A DNA stretch of 64,000 nucleotides from Leuctra nigra. Its lineage: Eukaryota; Arthropoda; Insecta; Plecoptera; Leuctridae. The stretch is from assembly GCA_934045905.1 (NCBI GenBank), contig OW203762.1, positions 52,663,411-52,727,410 on the forward strand, read 5' to 3'. Under the pieces are notes generated by a model. It ran no database searches. It was given only the letters and a program-made list of their open reading frames with translations, and had not been told where the DNA came from. Below, one piece after another: positions 25,601 to 39,429 of the stretch (position 1 is the first letter of the stretch; each line of letters starts with the position of its first letter). A program made the position numbers and the translations under genes.

Positions 25601-28115
25601 AAGTGTTACACTATCCGGCCATCTTTATCACGTGATGAAATTATGAGCCCGATGCTAATTATATTCATGGCTATATTAAGAGCATGCAGCGAGGGGTGGA
25701 AACATCCCCTGGTCACGTGACTGCGTGAGGGTGATATATCGCCACCGAGAAGCGATAAGCTAACAATAACATGTGCACTGGCAGCACGAACCCGGCACAC
25801 AATGCACTGTCATAGCCCACCGAGTCAACATTCAGTGGGACTCCAAGCCGAGGAAATTACAAGCATTGTTCAGTGTTTTCATTCACTTCTCATCGTTAAT
25901 CATTGCACACAATTTCAATCCAGCCTTTGTCAAGATGTCTTGAACAAGTATTGAAACCGATTCTCCACAAATTCTGAGCCGAGCAATTTCGTCGAATAAT
26001 AGGACGTGAAGTCGGATGTAAAGTAATTTAATTACGTGTTTCTAAAAGTCGTTAATTATGTACACGGAAAGTTGGCAAAAACCAGGGTAATGGCATCAAT
26101 TAAAATGAAAATAGTTTACGAAATAGAAAACATAATTGATAACAAAGTGGCGCCGTAGTTCCTCCAACATTTTCAACGGCCCATATCAATGAAATGGCTC
26201 ATAAATTCGGAGTAAATTCTTAGAAAACGTTGTTTCACATAATTATTATTCACATCCACATGGCATTATAAAATATTAGTCAGTGTCGTGACAAAATTAG
26301 TCTACTTGTAGGCGAGCGAGGAGCAGAAGTGATACGAGGGAACTATGCCAGCTGTCAAGACTCTGAGCAACTTCGTTGACGCGCGGCCAGGAAATTATCA
26401 AGCCGTAGAATGTAAATAATAAATATCTTGCACTACAATTGTCTCCCGCGTGGAATAATCGTGAACCTGCGAGGTGTCGGGACTGCGTAATGAGTTGCCA
26501 AGTAAGTCTTGTGCGTGCCGGACAACGACGCGATGCGATGATGGATTGCTTCTCGATCCCCCCGACATGAATCATGAACACCAGCTCAATCTGACCGATT
26601 ACAAGTCCGCGGCGTTGCCAAGTCGCTGAAGTTGCAACACAACGGGATGGATACTAATTCAGATTGTTTACGGGATAAATCACAGCCAATCTCCCGAGGG
26701 ATCGATCTCAATTCCCAGATAATCCCGAGGCTTGGGTGGGATGCTGCATAAAAGAGTTGGGGATTTTGCCAACAATGTGCGGATTATGTTAACCTCGAAA
26801 TCGTTTTGTGAGCCTTTTATGGAAATTGGATCGTGCTGAGCAGTCTAGTACGATGGAGTATTACGCTAATTTGAGCATTATACAATCGACTTATTAAAGC
26901 CGATAATAATTTCCACTGCACGCTCAAATATTGACAAATATTCTGAAAAATACAATGATCAATTGTTCTCGTAGATAAAAATTCTGCAACAATACATTCA
27001 GTGTCGGATCAATAGTTAATCTGACTCACACATTACAGTATTACAAATGGTGGCAGATGTGGGACGGGCAGAAAGTGTTTGCGAGCGACTGCTTGACGAT
27101 ATTCTGTATGAAGCCTGTGTAAATTTAGGTTAGAGAAACAATAGTCACTTCATGTTGACAGAGATATCGTATCATTTACGGATAGCCACTTGTTATGCAA
27201 TAAATGTTTTTCATATTAATTTCAATCTTCAAGTCCAAAATTACACTTTAATGAAGTAGCTTCAAAATAAGCTATAAATGTATGGTTTTGAAACTGATTT
27301 TCTGCGCGCAGATTCATTTGCCTGCGCCGCTTATTTGCTGCAACAGGAGCCCGAGTCGCTCAAGGTGTCGAGGAACGATGAAACATCACCGGCTCCTTCT
27401 AGACTTAACAATGATGCACGACGTAGCCACGAAAATGATCGATTAGACTTCAGGAGGAAGACAAACTCGGTCTTGCGAATACTAAACCCAGCCACTCGCA
27501 ATGTGAATAATAAATCAGGCCTCGCGAGCGGCGAAGACGAGATATACGGCGCCTAACGATGAGAAATGGCCACGAGACTTCGTACTCTCACTTGGGCTTA
27601 GTTTCGGAATGGTTTCCGCCTGGCGATCTATATAAAGGTTATCTCTACTCGTCTAGTTGACTGGTAGTAATTATCATTCTGTGCGCTCGAGCACGCGATG
27701 TGGCGTGACCGACTCGATGTCGAGTTTGTCCACAGAAATCAGTCGACGAGAGGCGAGAAGCGAAATGCTCGAACTGTTTGACTTTTCACGTGAGATCTTC
27801 TCGCCTCCACGAATCAACGTTGCAGCGAAACTTGACATCTCAGGGAAACAAAACTCCAGCACAACATGCACAAACAATATCAAGGCTTTCCTGCTGAACA
27901 ATTTCCAAGAAAAATGAGAGGAAACATTATTAAGAGTCGACAGGACTCGCAGAAAATTTCGATTCTGATGTAAAAAAAATCCTAGAAATGCATGAAAATG
28001 CATTAGCACTGGGTTGTACGTGACATTTGTGACATTTAATCGTGTGTTGCATGTTGCATATACTGCTGTGAAGTAAGTTATTTTAATTCAAATATTGAAA
28101 ACCCCAAAAAACCAT
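22633..28115. other. gene-poor stretch
   Basis: A C run at 22766-22782. Short frames only. Clusters of ATTA/TAAT words and palindromes around 25080-25160 and 26000-26080 could mark enhancers. GTCACGTGAC at 25712. Confidence 0.45.
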
Positions 28116-28425
28116 AAAAAGGCGGCTCCTACTTTTTTCTTAACGGGTTGACCGATTGTTTTCAAAATTTAACAGCATAGAGAAAAAGAGTAAATCTGTG
28201 TCTCTAGTGATCGAAAAAAATTATAAAAAATGTTTTTTCTCGTTTTGAGGAAGTGCTAACATGGGCAATATTTGAGTCATTTTGTCACCTCTGCCCTGAA
28301 AAAACTAAACAAAAAATTAAACTTTGGGGCCAATAGAGACACAGATTTACTCTTTATCTATAACCTGTGAAAATTTGAAGACAATCGGTTAAGCCGTATA
28401 GAAAAAAGTAGGGGCCGCCTTTTTG
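28116..28425. mobile_element. foldback MITE, about 310 bp
   Basis: The left arm (AAAAAGGCGGCTCCTACTTT onward) and the right arm (ending AAGTAGGGGCCGCCTTTTT) are inverse copies over about 90 bp. They include AGTAAATCTGTGTCTCTA paired with TAGAGACACAGATTTACT. The centre is AT-rich. Arm divergence suggests an older insertion than the hairpins in Sec5. No transposase frame. Confidence 0.8.
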
Positions 28426-30862
28426 TGCTTCATAAAACATGGATTTCATCAAGTATCGTCGACTCTTAAATATCATCTCATCATACTCTCACGTTATTCG
28501 TTAGATTACCGAGGAAAAAGTGAACTATTGTCAATAAATGACCAAGAAACTACAGAAGCTCTACAGAAAGTGAGAGTAATTAAATAATAATTTCCTGGTG
28601 GATTTATTGTTATGCTCATGCTCAGCGGTCCAAGTCACGGATAAGAAAACATCGGTAAGCCATGACTTGGATACAAAACCCTTTCATTGGCTCCAGTTTT
28701 TAACTTGTCCATTGTATTTTAATCCACTTTTTACTTCTCGAGGACAGAAGTGCTTTGATTCGGGTCGTTCATCTCAGAATGGTCCAGTTCGCATCCCGGA
28801 AATCTCCTAGTGAGAGCGGAGTAAAAAGTGTGGCAGTTGACAATGCCGGACAGCAGAGTTGGTAGCGCGATGATCGATGTCGTCATGTGACACCTGACGT
28901 CATGACACTGAACAAACATCTGGCCAGCGGCGATGAGAAGATCTCTACTCTCAGCTCCAGTTGTCTCCGAGGACACTTCACTTCATGCGACATCAAACTG
29001 ACAACTCAAATGCTGTAATATCGGAACAAACAATAGTTGCTACAAGTCAGATGCCATTGACATTCAAACAGAAGTGTAAAGGTTCGTTCTGTCTTGATAT
29101 AAACCGTTAAAAAATATTAAGCGTTGATTTTAGACCATGTAAATTTGCTAATATGTTATCAGTAAAAATGTTACTTGTGACTCTTTACAATGCAAGTTCC
29201 TTTTGATTGAGAAATGAAGTGAGAGTCGCAATCACAGCTTGAGTGAAGATGGCGGGAGTCGCGAGTTCGAGCCCCGCTAACTGACAGCGCCGAGCACTCT
29301 GACGCGGTTACATATTCAGCCGCTAAGTGTTGGCAGACACAAGAAATCTCAACTTTCAACACCAGTCTATGCTAAGCTCGGATCGACAGCACAATTCCAT
29401 TAAGCTAATCCGATCCACTCCGCTGCAATGTTTAGTCTCCTCGAGCGGGGATCATTCGAGCGAGTGCACGCGGATTTAAAACACACACCCCCTGGAAACT
29501 GAGTGAACCCCTCATTATTCACATTGAATATTCAATAGTTTCAACTGTTAAGTGTCGGGTATTCCGAGCCGCAACGCACCGAATCTGCATACAGACCCAG
29601 GCTCTTGGAAAGAGACCATTGCCTTGTGATGCGACAACAATTAACATATTTAACAGGTTCTACCTGGAAGTTATTGAATAAGCGTTCCTCGCTGAAGATT
29701 TCAAGGGAATCATTAAAAAGTTTTCGTGCTGAATGGCGAGAGTCGTTGGGGCTGCAATTTGTGGCCCGTTGAGCTCGAGTTGTCATGTGGGGGAGGGGGG
29801 GGGGGGAATTAGTTGCGCCCTGCCCCGGTCACGTTCGAATACGTCGACTTTTCCACTGGACAGCTGCCCCTCCCCGACCCCTTCCCGGCCACCTTAGCAT
29901 TCGGTCAGTTAACCACAATGCCAACTCAATTGCAGAAATCTCTTAGAGGAAAAGTCCCACAGTGGTACAGTTTCTGCAAAAACAATGTCACAGCCTGAGA
30001 ACCTTCCCGTTTCTAATCATTACCGAGAAATTTAGCCAATTTCCAAAAAAAACTTACAGAAGAGTAACAATAAAATTCATGACTCCACATAAAATGTGTT
30101 ATGTCTTGAAATCGGCGATGTGTGTCTCCTTGACTTCAACCCACACGAGGTTCTTGGTTTTGTTCCCGACTGTACTTCTGGTAACGAGCCCCACCCCCAC
30201 CCCCACCCCATTATCGACCCTATGTTGAGTGTTGATTGCTGCTGTCCATTGGGACCAAATGTCTCATTCCCCACCCCCGACATCAGTTCCAACACCCCCA
30301 TAACTACCCGAATTTATATTATTGCGCTGCGACTGTTATATTGTGAAAGTGGGCAATTTTCTCGACGTTTTTCACTCTGACAGACCGGAAATGGCAGGAA
30401 AACCTGAATCACTAAATCTAATAATTGCATTGCGGCTCGCATTGTTATGTAAAAAGCTGAGGAGAAGGGAGATGAATAATATTAATAATGGGGAAGAAAA
30501 CAATGACTCGACAGTGACGAGCATAATAATCGTCGAGCTCAGCAAATGCAGTGAATAATTAACGTATTTGCTCAGAAATAGAAAGACGCGAGGGCGCTTT
30601 TTCTGACATTGACACCCTTGCTGCATGCATTAGTCGAGGCAGTCGGCCATGTCACTCCCCCACCTCCTGGCCAACTGTCAACTTCCTGTCAAGTGTCACC
30701 TCCCCCTCCTGCGAGCAAGTGACAGCAATATCTGACCCAGAAGCGGGCGCGTTGCGTGTTGCCCAAAACACGGCTCCAGGGGGACGTCATCATCTGCACG
30801 AGTGACGTCACAAGTCCCAGATGATTCCAAGTCAATTGGATGGAAAACATTTCCTACAGTCC
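28426..30862. other. gene-poor stretch up to the gap
   Basis: G run 29795-29806 and a CCCCCA repeat near 30187-30208. No exon supported. Confidence 0.5.
29235..29300 (+). mobile_element. tRNA-like B-box remnant
   Basis: GGAGTCGCGAGTTCGAGCCCC resembles a tRNA variable loop and T arm. The A box and a closing acceptor stem are missing. Could be a SINE scrap or chance. Confidence 0.25.
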
Positions 30863-31062
30863 NNNNNNNNNNNNNNNNNNNNNNNNNNNNNNNNNNNNNN
30901 NNNNNNNNNNNNNNNNNNNNNNNNNNNNNNNNNNNNNNNNNNNNNNNNNNNNNNNNNNNNNNNNNNNNNNNNNNNNNNNNNNNNNNNNNNNNNNNNNNNN
31001 NNNNNNNNNNNNNNNNNNNNNNNNNNNNNNNNNNNNNNNNNNNNNNNNNNNNNNNNNNNNNN
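30863..31062. other. assembly gap, 200 N
   Basis: Exactly 200 unknown bases, the size used as a placeholder in scaffolds, so the real length is not given. The right flank is a tandem repeat, a likely cause of the break. Open frames crossing it are meaningless. Confidence 0.99.
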
Positions 31063-31240
31063 TGTCGTGGGACTTCTTGCACAAACTCGCGCGACAATAT
31101 CGCACGCTACAACAAGCAGCGATATTGTCGTGGGACTACTTGCACAAACTCGCGCGACAATATCGGAAGCAGCGAGCATGCGAGCGATATGTCGCGCGAC
31201 TTTGAGCAATAGTCGCGCGACATTATCTCTCATACGGCCC
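31063..31240. repeat. 63-bp tandem repeat beside the gap
   Basis: TGTCGTGGGACT begins at 31063 and 31126. Each unit includes TTGCACAAACTCGCGCGACA. A degenerate third part has repeated GTCGCGCGAC words. GCGATATTGTCG and CGACAATATCG are inverse, so units can form hairpins. The array probably continues into the gap. Confidence 0.8.
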
Positions 31241-34200
31241 ATGCGAACGATTGATGCGATATGAATAATGGAGGGGGGAATATTGCCATCGAATCATCAA
31301 TACGTAAGGTGTTTTCAAATTACATAGCGAACCGATGCGATTTTCTGTCACAATACATTTCATAAAAATAGAGTGCGGCATTCAAATACATTTGAAAGAA
31401 TTACTTTTTCCGAGGCAACAATTCAAGCCCTGTAATGATTGGTTTGTTAGACGCAAGTATTTTCAAGAATATTGGTGTATTGATTTTATATCGTATCTAC
31501 GGACTGAATGGATTTTCAATCCGGCAGAAATGAAGCTGAAATGTTGAAATAACAAGTATAATCCCGGCAATTCATTGTTCGCTCCATTCCCTGTTAAAAT
31601 CACAACAATTCCATCCCCAACTCCCCGGCAAAATGATGCGTTCTATAATAGATAAAAACCATCTCCAGAGCATTATCTGGCATTGTGGTCGAAAACTCTT
31701 GAAATCCACCCCCGCGGTCGAATAAACATAAGTCTGAGTTCACAATACTGGACTTAGCTCGGCTCGGTCAGCGAAACATCAATGCCATGCGAGCTCAGCC
31801 AGATGCATAACAGCCAGTAGACGATCATTGATCAATCCTTCAATGATTGATTTACTCTCCAGCAATCACTAGTCGTTGCATGCATCCTGTGCATTACCCT
31901 CCCGTTACTTCTAATTGAAAGTGTAATTTGAAAGAGACTAGTACTTGTTTATTGCCCGGCTGCTCTGACGCTTGGTCAGTCATGCGTGGCAGGGAAATAA
32001 TATTAACTGAATTCCATTCCACGGATTCCCTCGGCAAACGGACTCAACGGGAATACTCTTCACGGAGACTGAATTATCATTCCTCGACCGAGTGCAGGCG
32101 CAAGAAAAGTGACGGCGATCCGATACGCCTGTTTTTCTTGCCCATACTTTTGACAAATTTGTATCGCTACTATATTTTATTTCTACAGCCGCACAATTGG
32201 AAAGTTCCCAGCATGAGAATGTCTGTTTGCAACGACATTTAGCAATTGTTCGGGACAACTCCCTTGCCAGCTATTTGCTAGAGCAAGTGCGGCTCTTTGA
32301 CAAGCGATGCGAGACCAACTGGATGAGTCCACGCAAACCGGAACCCATTGCAACTTGTAGGAGTCTGCAACGCACATGAAAAACAGAATCTTCGCATGCC
32401 TCGGAGATGTGATGAAACTCTTCAACTACACATCCAAGCTCTTGCTTGGTGATCTTTGGGATCCTTCAAATGGCCATTTTCTCAGGACAGTTTCTGCGTC
32501 TGAAGTGATTTCAGTGCGAACATTTCAAATACAATATAAATGTGATACTCGATGAAGGAAGGAAACTGAGAAGTAGAGAGAGAATGGGATACGATTCAAC
32601 GAGAACATCGTATTTCCGCCAACAAGAACACTAATTAAGTAAATGTAATTGGGCGGTGTGTTGCAACTTGTCGACTATTTGTATGAAGAGTTGCTATCTC
32701 GGTTGATAGTGCAACAAATGCAGTCGGTGTAAGAATGCACTCGGCGTGTCCGACCACGCACATGCGCTGCACGCTCCATCGACTGTGCATCCTGTTGCCA
32801 TGTTGAAATCTAATCTGTCGGCTGGAACTGCATCTCGTCTGGCATATTCGTCATCTCGTGCCTCAACGACAGGGGTTCGAATATAATCCAGTCAGGTTCA
32901 GGTTTTACATGCAGACGGCATCGAGATGCTCCGACCGTCGCTAATGTTACCTGATTGTGAACGTCTCACCACACCCTACACGCAGGTCATTCTTTTTATA
33001 CAATTTTGTTTTGTATTTTCGATAATTTGGTTAGGTAGGTACTGGAGATTGTGTATATAACAAACAATAAACCATCTGGGATGTGAATATTCGTTTGCTA
33101 TGATCTTTACACATCCGTTATCAAAGTAAAAACGCACTGAAATGAGCTAAATCACTCAAATCGTCGTCATTTCCATTCGATCTAAACATTGAAATCCAGG
33201 TTAATGAAATCAACTCGACTGTTGTAAACATTCTTCCACACCTCTGGTTGAGTGCCTGTGGAAGGTCTGAGTTAAAAGCATCTCGCAATCAAGAGTTGGT
33301 TCCTCGACCAGGTCGTAAACTCTCCTCTCCTCTCCACAGCGAGGCGCCATGTCGTGACGTCACTCCCACAACAATCAGAGACAAAAGAGAGACAAAAACT
33401 TATTTATTAACTGGAGTTTGCTGTTCTGAGACGTTTTATCGAGATGAAAGTTTCTTCATCGTCTACTTTAATGGCGCCAGCTTCTCGTAGCGATGAAAAA
33501 CATCTCGCGACGATGTGCTAATTTGTTCGGCCAGAAGGAATGTGGAGGAGCCATGTTTTATGACATAATGGAATATGCTGTGGAGGTGCCGCGATCTTCA
33601 CATATTTCAAGTCCGTATAATTCTAAGAAACCAAACGGAATCGTCTTCTCGAAAGCCACAAAATTAGATTTACGAAGACAGAGTCCAAAAAATCCATTAA
33701 ATATTTTCAAATGTTTTGGTGAATATAAATCAAGCAAAGTATTTATTACTCATGGCCGGTAATGTTGCCGGTGATGATTAATTCTTCACATGACGTCATT
33801 CCACGCTCACGTTCACGCTCACGCTCACGTTCACGTTCAACGTGATCGTTGACGTGCGAAGTGATAAAACATGGAGAGGGAAGAATAAAGTGGCATTTGA
33901 AATTACGCCTGCTTCTTGCACGTATGAGAATAATTTGGCAAGGATGTTTGGCTCGGCAAATTACGGGGTTTTGGACGCGATGAAATCTTCGAGAAAGTGC
34001 AAACATTCATTCAGTAGGATGCATGAATGATCAAATTAACGTTTATAATACATCAGATATGTGAGTAATCTTCTCTCTGGCAGTTTGACAATGAGGCTGA
34101 GGACGATCATTTGCCAGGGAAGAAGATCGCAAGCACAAAGAATGCATCCACTTCGGGTCTATGTATTGGATTACCTCGAACTAACGTAGGTACCTTCGTG

Positions 34201-34314
34201 TCGTGTACATTGTTAAACGCCGTCGGTACCAAATTCAGTTTTTGAATATTTTTTTATTATGCAAATAATTATTATTATTTATTATGCAATAATAATTTTA
34301 TTATTTATTAAAGA
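31241..34314. other. gene-poor stretch
   Basis: Short frames without domains. A weak B-box-like GGGGTTCGAATATAATCC near 32874. TGACGTCA at 33355 and 33791. Confidence 0.5.
33805..33845. repeat. hexamer repeat CACGTT/CACGCT
   Basis: About seven hexamers of the form CACGYT, followed by CAACGTGATCGTTGACGTG. Confidence 0.8.
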
Positions 34315-34670
34315 ATTCCAAGGAGGGAGGCAGAGCGAGCAGCAATTGATGGGAAAAGAAAGAGAGGAAGACCAAGAACAAAGTGGATGAATGGAGTGGT
34401 GGCGGCTGTGGAAGAGAGAGGGGAGTCGTGGATGAAGATCAGAGATGAAAAGTGGTGGGAAGACGTGGACATATGGAGAAGACTTGTAGAAAAAGTTGAG
34501 GAGGAAGGAGGAGAAGAAGTAGAAGATGGAGAAGAAGATGATGAAGATGAAGAGAATACAGAAGAAACGTCAGGCCCGGCCAGCCGGTTTCATTAATTAG
34601 GCCCTTGTATTTACCTCCTTAACCCACTGTAATTTGGAAAAAAAAAAGGATTAAAGATTATTATTATTAT
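34315..34670 (+). pseudogene. 3' end fragment of a LINE reverse transcriptase ORF
   Basis: In the frame of the ATG at 34387, the upstream codons read GKRKRGRPRTKWMNG, followed by VEERGESWMKIRDEKWWEDV and DIWRRLVEK. This is the typical C-terminal end of RTE/R1/jockey-type LINE ORF2 proteins: a basic GRPR..W motif, then RG.SW, then a terminal WRRL. It then degenerates into an acidic run of GAA/GAG/GAT codons. A short A-run and ATTATT repeats follow, as at a LINE 3' end. No catalytic region is present. Confidence 0.7.
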
Positions 34671-34892
34671 GCAATTTCCAAATGAGTTTAGTTTGAAGTT
34701 TGATAGAGGGCATTACGACATTACGGGGAGGTGGAAGAAAATCGGGCTCATCCAGGATTTTCAGAGCCGTTTTGTTGACGTAATTTCTTCCGACATTGTC
34801 CCTGATAAAAGCAGGTAATTAACCGAAGAAATCATCGCAACAGAATCAGGATCTGTCCTCTGGACTGACATCGTCAAGTGTTTGCTACTTAC

Positions 34893-35061
34893 ATTTCTGC
34901 CGGCGCCGCTGAGCTTGGTGTACCGACGCAGTCTCAGGCGTCGGGAGATGACGGCGAGAATCTTGGCGATGTGTTTGCGACAACCCGGGGTTAGACAAGG
35001 ACCACAAGCAGTGGTCGCCGCACTCTCCTTGTCGCTCTTGCTCACGGCCAGTGTGATACAA
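34893..35061 (-). CDS. candidate orphan internal exon
   Basis: A good acceptor (GGCTTGTTGCAG) and a consensus donor (AAT|GTAAGT) bound 169 nt on the minus strand. After one split base the frame gives 56 residues, including VSKSDKESAATTACGPCL, CRKHIAKILAVISRRLRLRR and YTKLSGAGRN. Codon use is GC3-rich, as in the Sec5 exons. I do not recognise the family. The plus strand also has an open frame here, with a hydrophobic segment (ALSLSLLLTASVIQL), but no matching splice sites were found for it. Confidence 0.4.
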
Positions 35062-38000
35062 CTGCAACAAGCCACATCAGATCACAACCCTCTCACCGGC
35101 GACGTCGGCCTCCTCAATAACTCCTCAATAACTAATGAATGACAACAGATTTTTAATTGGCTCGCTTGACTACAAAACACGCAAGTGATTGATGAGTAAT
35201 CGACGAATAAATATGAAATGTTTTCTTGAAAACGCCTGTGTAAAGTTCCCAGATTGATGTTAGCGATAAGAATGGTCGGCGAAAACATGTTTGTCATCTC
35301 GAGCTGAAGGAACGCACACGAAGAATACGTTCATCCAGCTGAGAAGAAGAACTATCTCCACAAAAAGCATTATTTTACAGGCAGAAATATATTTTATGGT
35401 TTTTATACAATGCATGGACAGTAAAAGAAGATATTCATAAAAGTGTCCTTACTGAGTGAACATTTATAGCCAGATTCTACATTTATGAGTTTTATTCGCT
35501 TAAAATTTACGACGTAATAAAATTTAATGTATTTTTTAATTGGACGCCAATATGATAATGACAACTAACTTAAGCACATTTGAATACTTATACTCTCTAA
35601 ACACCTGTTTCTTAACATCTCTGCACATTACCGAGTCTTGTTGCTATTCGCTACGCTCGCGCGTCGTGTGAGCCTCGTGGTCGTCGCGGCGTCGTCGTCG
35701 GCGTCGGCGTCGTGTCGGCGTCAGTAGCTCGCCAGGCGACGCGCGACGCTGTTGTGAGCGCGGCGGCCCGACGCTGCACGTCTTATTGCCGACCTGCCAG
35801 GGGCAAGCGCCGTGCACAACACACGTACAAGCATGCGCCACCGGCAGGCGGTTCCTATTCGCTCGCATGTCGACGCAGTCAAGTGTTTTGTGGCAACTTT
35901 CATTAGCAAAATAGCGTTATTCAATCATTACTTACAGACAAATATACTGCAGATTTATGAAAAAAAATTATGAATATACTATATGTAGCTACCTATATCT
36001 CTCAATGTGGACGTCAAAATTACGTATACGTCGGAATTATGTCAACATTATTCACTAGGTGCCCACAAGTGCCGGACTTCCACGGACCGGTGCCCTTGGT
36101 CGATCGCTCTCATGACCTCCAATTTTTAAATACAAAATTAAAATTTATGTGCGAAAAATGACCTGACAGTTGTCGACGCGCTATTAAACTACAAAATCAA
36201 TCTAATCTCACCTTTGCTACTCTACAAAGCTTGGTGTCCGAAAACACAATTAATTTCAGTAAAAAGGTTAATAAAGAAGGAAATATGTCGAACCAAGATC
36301 TTCCGAATTTTGTTTACGTAGCAACAATTTCATCTTTCAGTGAGAGAAAATCTTTTCATAAAACAATTTATTCTAAATGCAGTTCTATATTCTAAATTCT
36401 GATGCCCAATTTTGCTTAAACTCGAGAAATTAATTTCCTCTCAGTTCTCTACTTTCAAGTCTCTCATACACATCACGCAAGTTTCTTGAAGACTTTGTCC
36501 ACTTTGAGTCTTTGGCAGAGCTGATGTCAACTTAACTTCAAAGGTTTTCGTCGTCATCTCGCCTGTAAATGAAGATGTCTTAGGAAAGCATAAGCAACAC
36601 TTTGCTCCTATGGCTGATGTGCGGTGAGGAGGGATCCAAGTTACACACACGTCAAGACATAAAGTCGCTCATCCAGAGCTATTCTAAACAACCTATTTAT
36701 CCTCCACAGCAAGAAGTTGCTCCTGAAGATCCTTTATACAGCTTCCAAAGATCCAGCTCAGATCTTCGTCCAGAACTTCTGGAGATTAGTTCTCGCTTTC
36801 TCTGCTAATTTGTCCCTTCATATTCAGTCAACATGTCACGTCAGTGGTCGGGCAGTTTTGAAGTTTGTCTTCTGAGCTCTGACCACTCAAATCTTGTCCC
36901 AGAGTTGAATAAAACTGCATCTGGGTAATTATTTTCGAAGACATCATCAGTATAATCACTTGCAGGAGCTGATGTTTTTCATCGAGCCAGTAAGTTCGAT
37001 GAGATGCCTCACGTTGGATGAGATCAAAGCGAGAGAACGTATAAATAAAGTCTGATGGTAAGTTTGCAAAGTGTGCTTCCTTCCCTTCCTTCCTTTGACA
37101 TAATAAACGGAATGGGTTGACTGTAATGTCGTAGATTAATCCATGTTGGAGCGTGGCGTTGGCTGTTGGCAAGCATTGGTTGACATTTGTGATCATAGTC
37201 GAAAACAAGGCCCACCGCACCATACCCAACGTGACGGTCGTGCATGCTCGCTTACACAAAGTGATGGTCGTGCATGCTCGCTTACACAACTTGACGGTTG
37301 TCCATGCTCGTTGGACGAGGAAGAGAGATGGAGAATATCTTGAGCTCATTTTCAGTTACTCCATCAGGAATAACCACGAAGACTGTAATTAAAAATATTA
37401 TTTCTTCTTTCATTGGAAATGGAATTTATAAAAAGAACCCAAATGACTAGCCATTTTCTTTCTCTGAGATAAAAGCTACAATAGTTCTATCTCATGTTGA
37501 TGTAGCCAATTAGGATTATCTTCTACTCGTAGTGACAAAATGCTAACTTGGACTCCTGGATCGAAGCATGTTTTATTTTAACTAGATTTCTTTTCATTAA
37601 AGAAATTCGTAAAAAAAAGTGTCTGCTCTCATCAATATACAAGATTCTTTATTAGATTGAGAAATCTCATTAAAAACGCAATTTATTTTTCTGAGACGGC
37701 AATCAGACATCACGCTAATAAAACAGTAAGGTGCATGAAGGTGGCGTGACGTCATTCATTTGTTTACTACATATTACTCAGACGAGGCAGCTTCATATGA
37801 AACTTCTATAAAGATGTTCAAAGCCTTTGACAGAGCAGCAGACGAAGATCTTTGGTTTGACTTGAGAGGTACACAAAGATGTTGGCTCCAGAGAGAGCAA
37901 GGCTTGATGTACGAAGCCCAAGTCTTAATTACATTTCAAGTATGATTCCACGTTTACAAATACCGATACCACCCGCCTTTCATCCACCTTTTCCTCAGAC

Positions 38001-39429
38001 GCTGCCATGTGACGACTGCCTTGAGATTGTAATTTGAATATCCGCTCATGTGACAGACGTGAGACGAGGAATCAACTTTTCCCAGTCTTCTTGCTTGCTT
38101 TTTATTAATCATATCGTATGATGACTGTATTTCCCTCTGATGTTTCTTCATGTCATCAACTTTTCAGTTTTTCATTTCATTTTCGCTTTGACAAAAATAT
38201 GTATATTTTTTTATCCAATTTTCCGAAATTAAAAATGAGCGACGAAGATGATGAAACTCTACTTTGAAGGAGTCGACATGTCTGTCTCTGCGGCTCCAGA
38301 GTCGGATGATAATCCATGTAAAAGGCTGCTACAAGATGGCTCGCCGGAGAACTGCTACAAAGAAGCCGAGCATCAGGTATTTTATTATTTTCTGTATTCT
38401 TTCTTGTAATCTTACAGCGTCCTTTTTTATTTTTTCCGCCCGGTATCTCCTTTGTGTTCAATCAGAGCATGCAACACTTTGAAGTATTAGAAGTCGGTGT
38501 AGCAACCGTCTGAAACACATCAACCGCGAGATCTCATGCAATTAAAACAAACCATCGCGTTGCTTGCACTTCACAGCAATTACTTGACTAGCGATGTTTT
38601 CCAAGATGAGAGTCGTTTAACAGAAAAATCTCTTACAAAGGAACGGTTGCATTAGAGACCTAAGGATCCTCTTATGACTTAACTTTTAACTTGCACCAAA
38701 ACGCTTTCTGAACTGAAACGAACGCCGCTCCTCCTCTACTGAAACTCCCTTTGACAGAGTGCTACAGACTGACGCATATATCTCGCTCTTCCCGCTCCGC
38801 ATCTTTCCTCGCTACCCTTTGACGTGGGTTTTACACCATAATATAAAAACATAAAGAAAACCTCTCTTAAATAGAGCAAAGTGGGAAGACGATATGGAAA
38901 GACGCGGTAAAACACGACAAGAAAATGTGACTGTGGTGAATTGCATAATAAGGAGATGAAGAAAATCAGATATTTTCATCTCGAGCGAAATCTTCGAGTT
39001 TCTCATAAAACAAATCGCGAACGAATGTCTCGACCTCGCTGTGACTTTTCCCCGAACATGTTTTAATTAAAGAACAAAACATGTCGGGCGGAGGGTGGGT
39101 GACATCATCCCTCAGCCTGCAGTCGTCGTGAAGATGAGAGGGGGTGGGGGAGGGGGGAGGGGCTCAGGTGCAATTTGATTAAAAGAATACGTACTTCAAT
39201 CAGGCGTCCCTTGACACGCGGAAAACCGCACACACTGATATTACGCCGACGCCGACGACGACAATATCAAGTCTTTGTACAGCGACGCTCCCTCGAGGGC
39301 TTTCATCGTCGTCCTGACGGCGCCTTTGTTCTAATACAACCGTCGTAATTTATTACCATCACACAACATAGCGTATAGGAGAGCCGACTCTCATTCTTTG
39401 TGAATTGGTCTACGAGTCCCTGGCGAGCT
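35062..39429. other. gene-poor stretch
   Basis: A GC-rich patch at 35690-35870 with GTCGGC repeats has open frames on both strands. The 30-bp repeat at 37.2 kb is listed separately. No convincing exon. Confidence 0.45.
37231..37320. repeat. 30-bp tandem repeat, 3 copies
   Basis: GTGACGGTCGTGCATGCTCG and CTTACACAA repeat with an exact 30-bp period; the third copy is diverged. Confidence 0.85.

Noticed and set aside
30696..31264. Frames of 121-147 codons through the gap
   Set aside because: Made of unknown bases.
35644..35906. Coding exon in the GTCGGC-rich patch
   Set aside because: Both strands are open because of low-complexity GC repeats; splice signals are weak.
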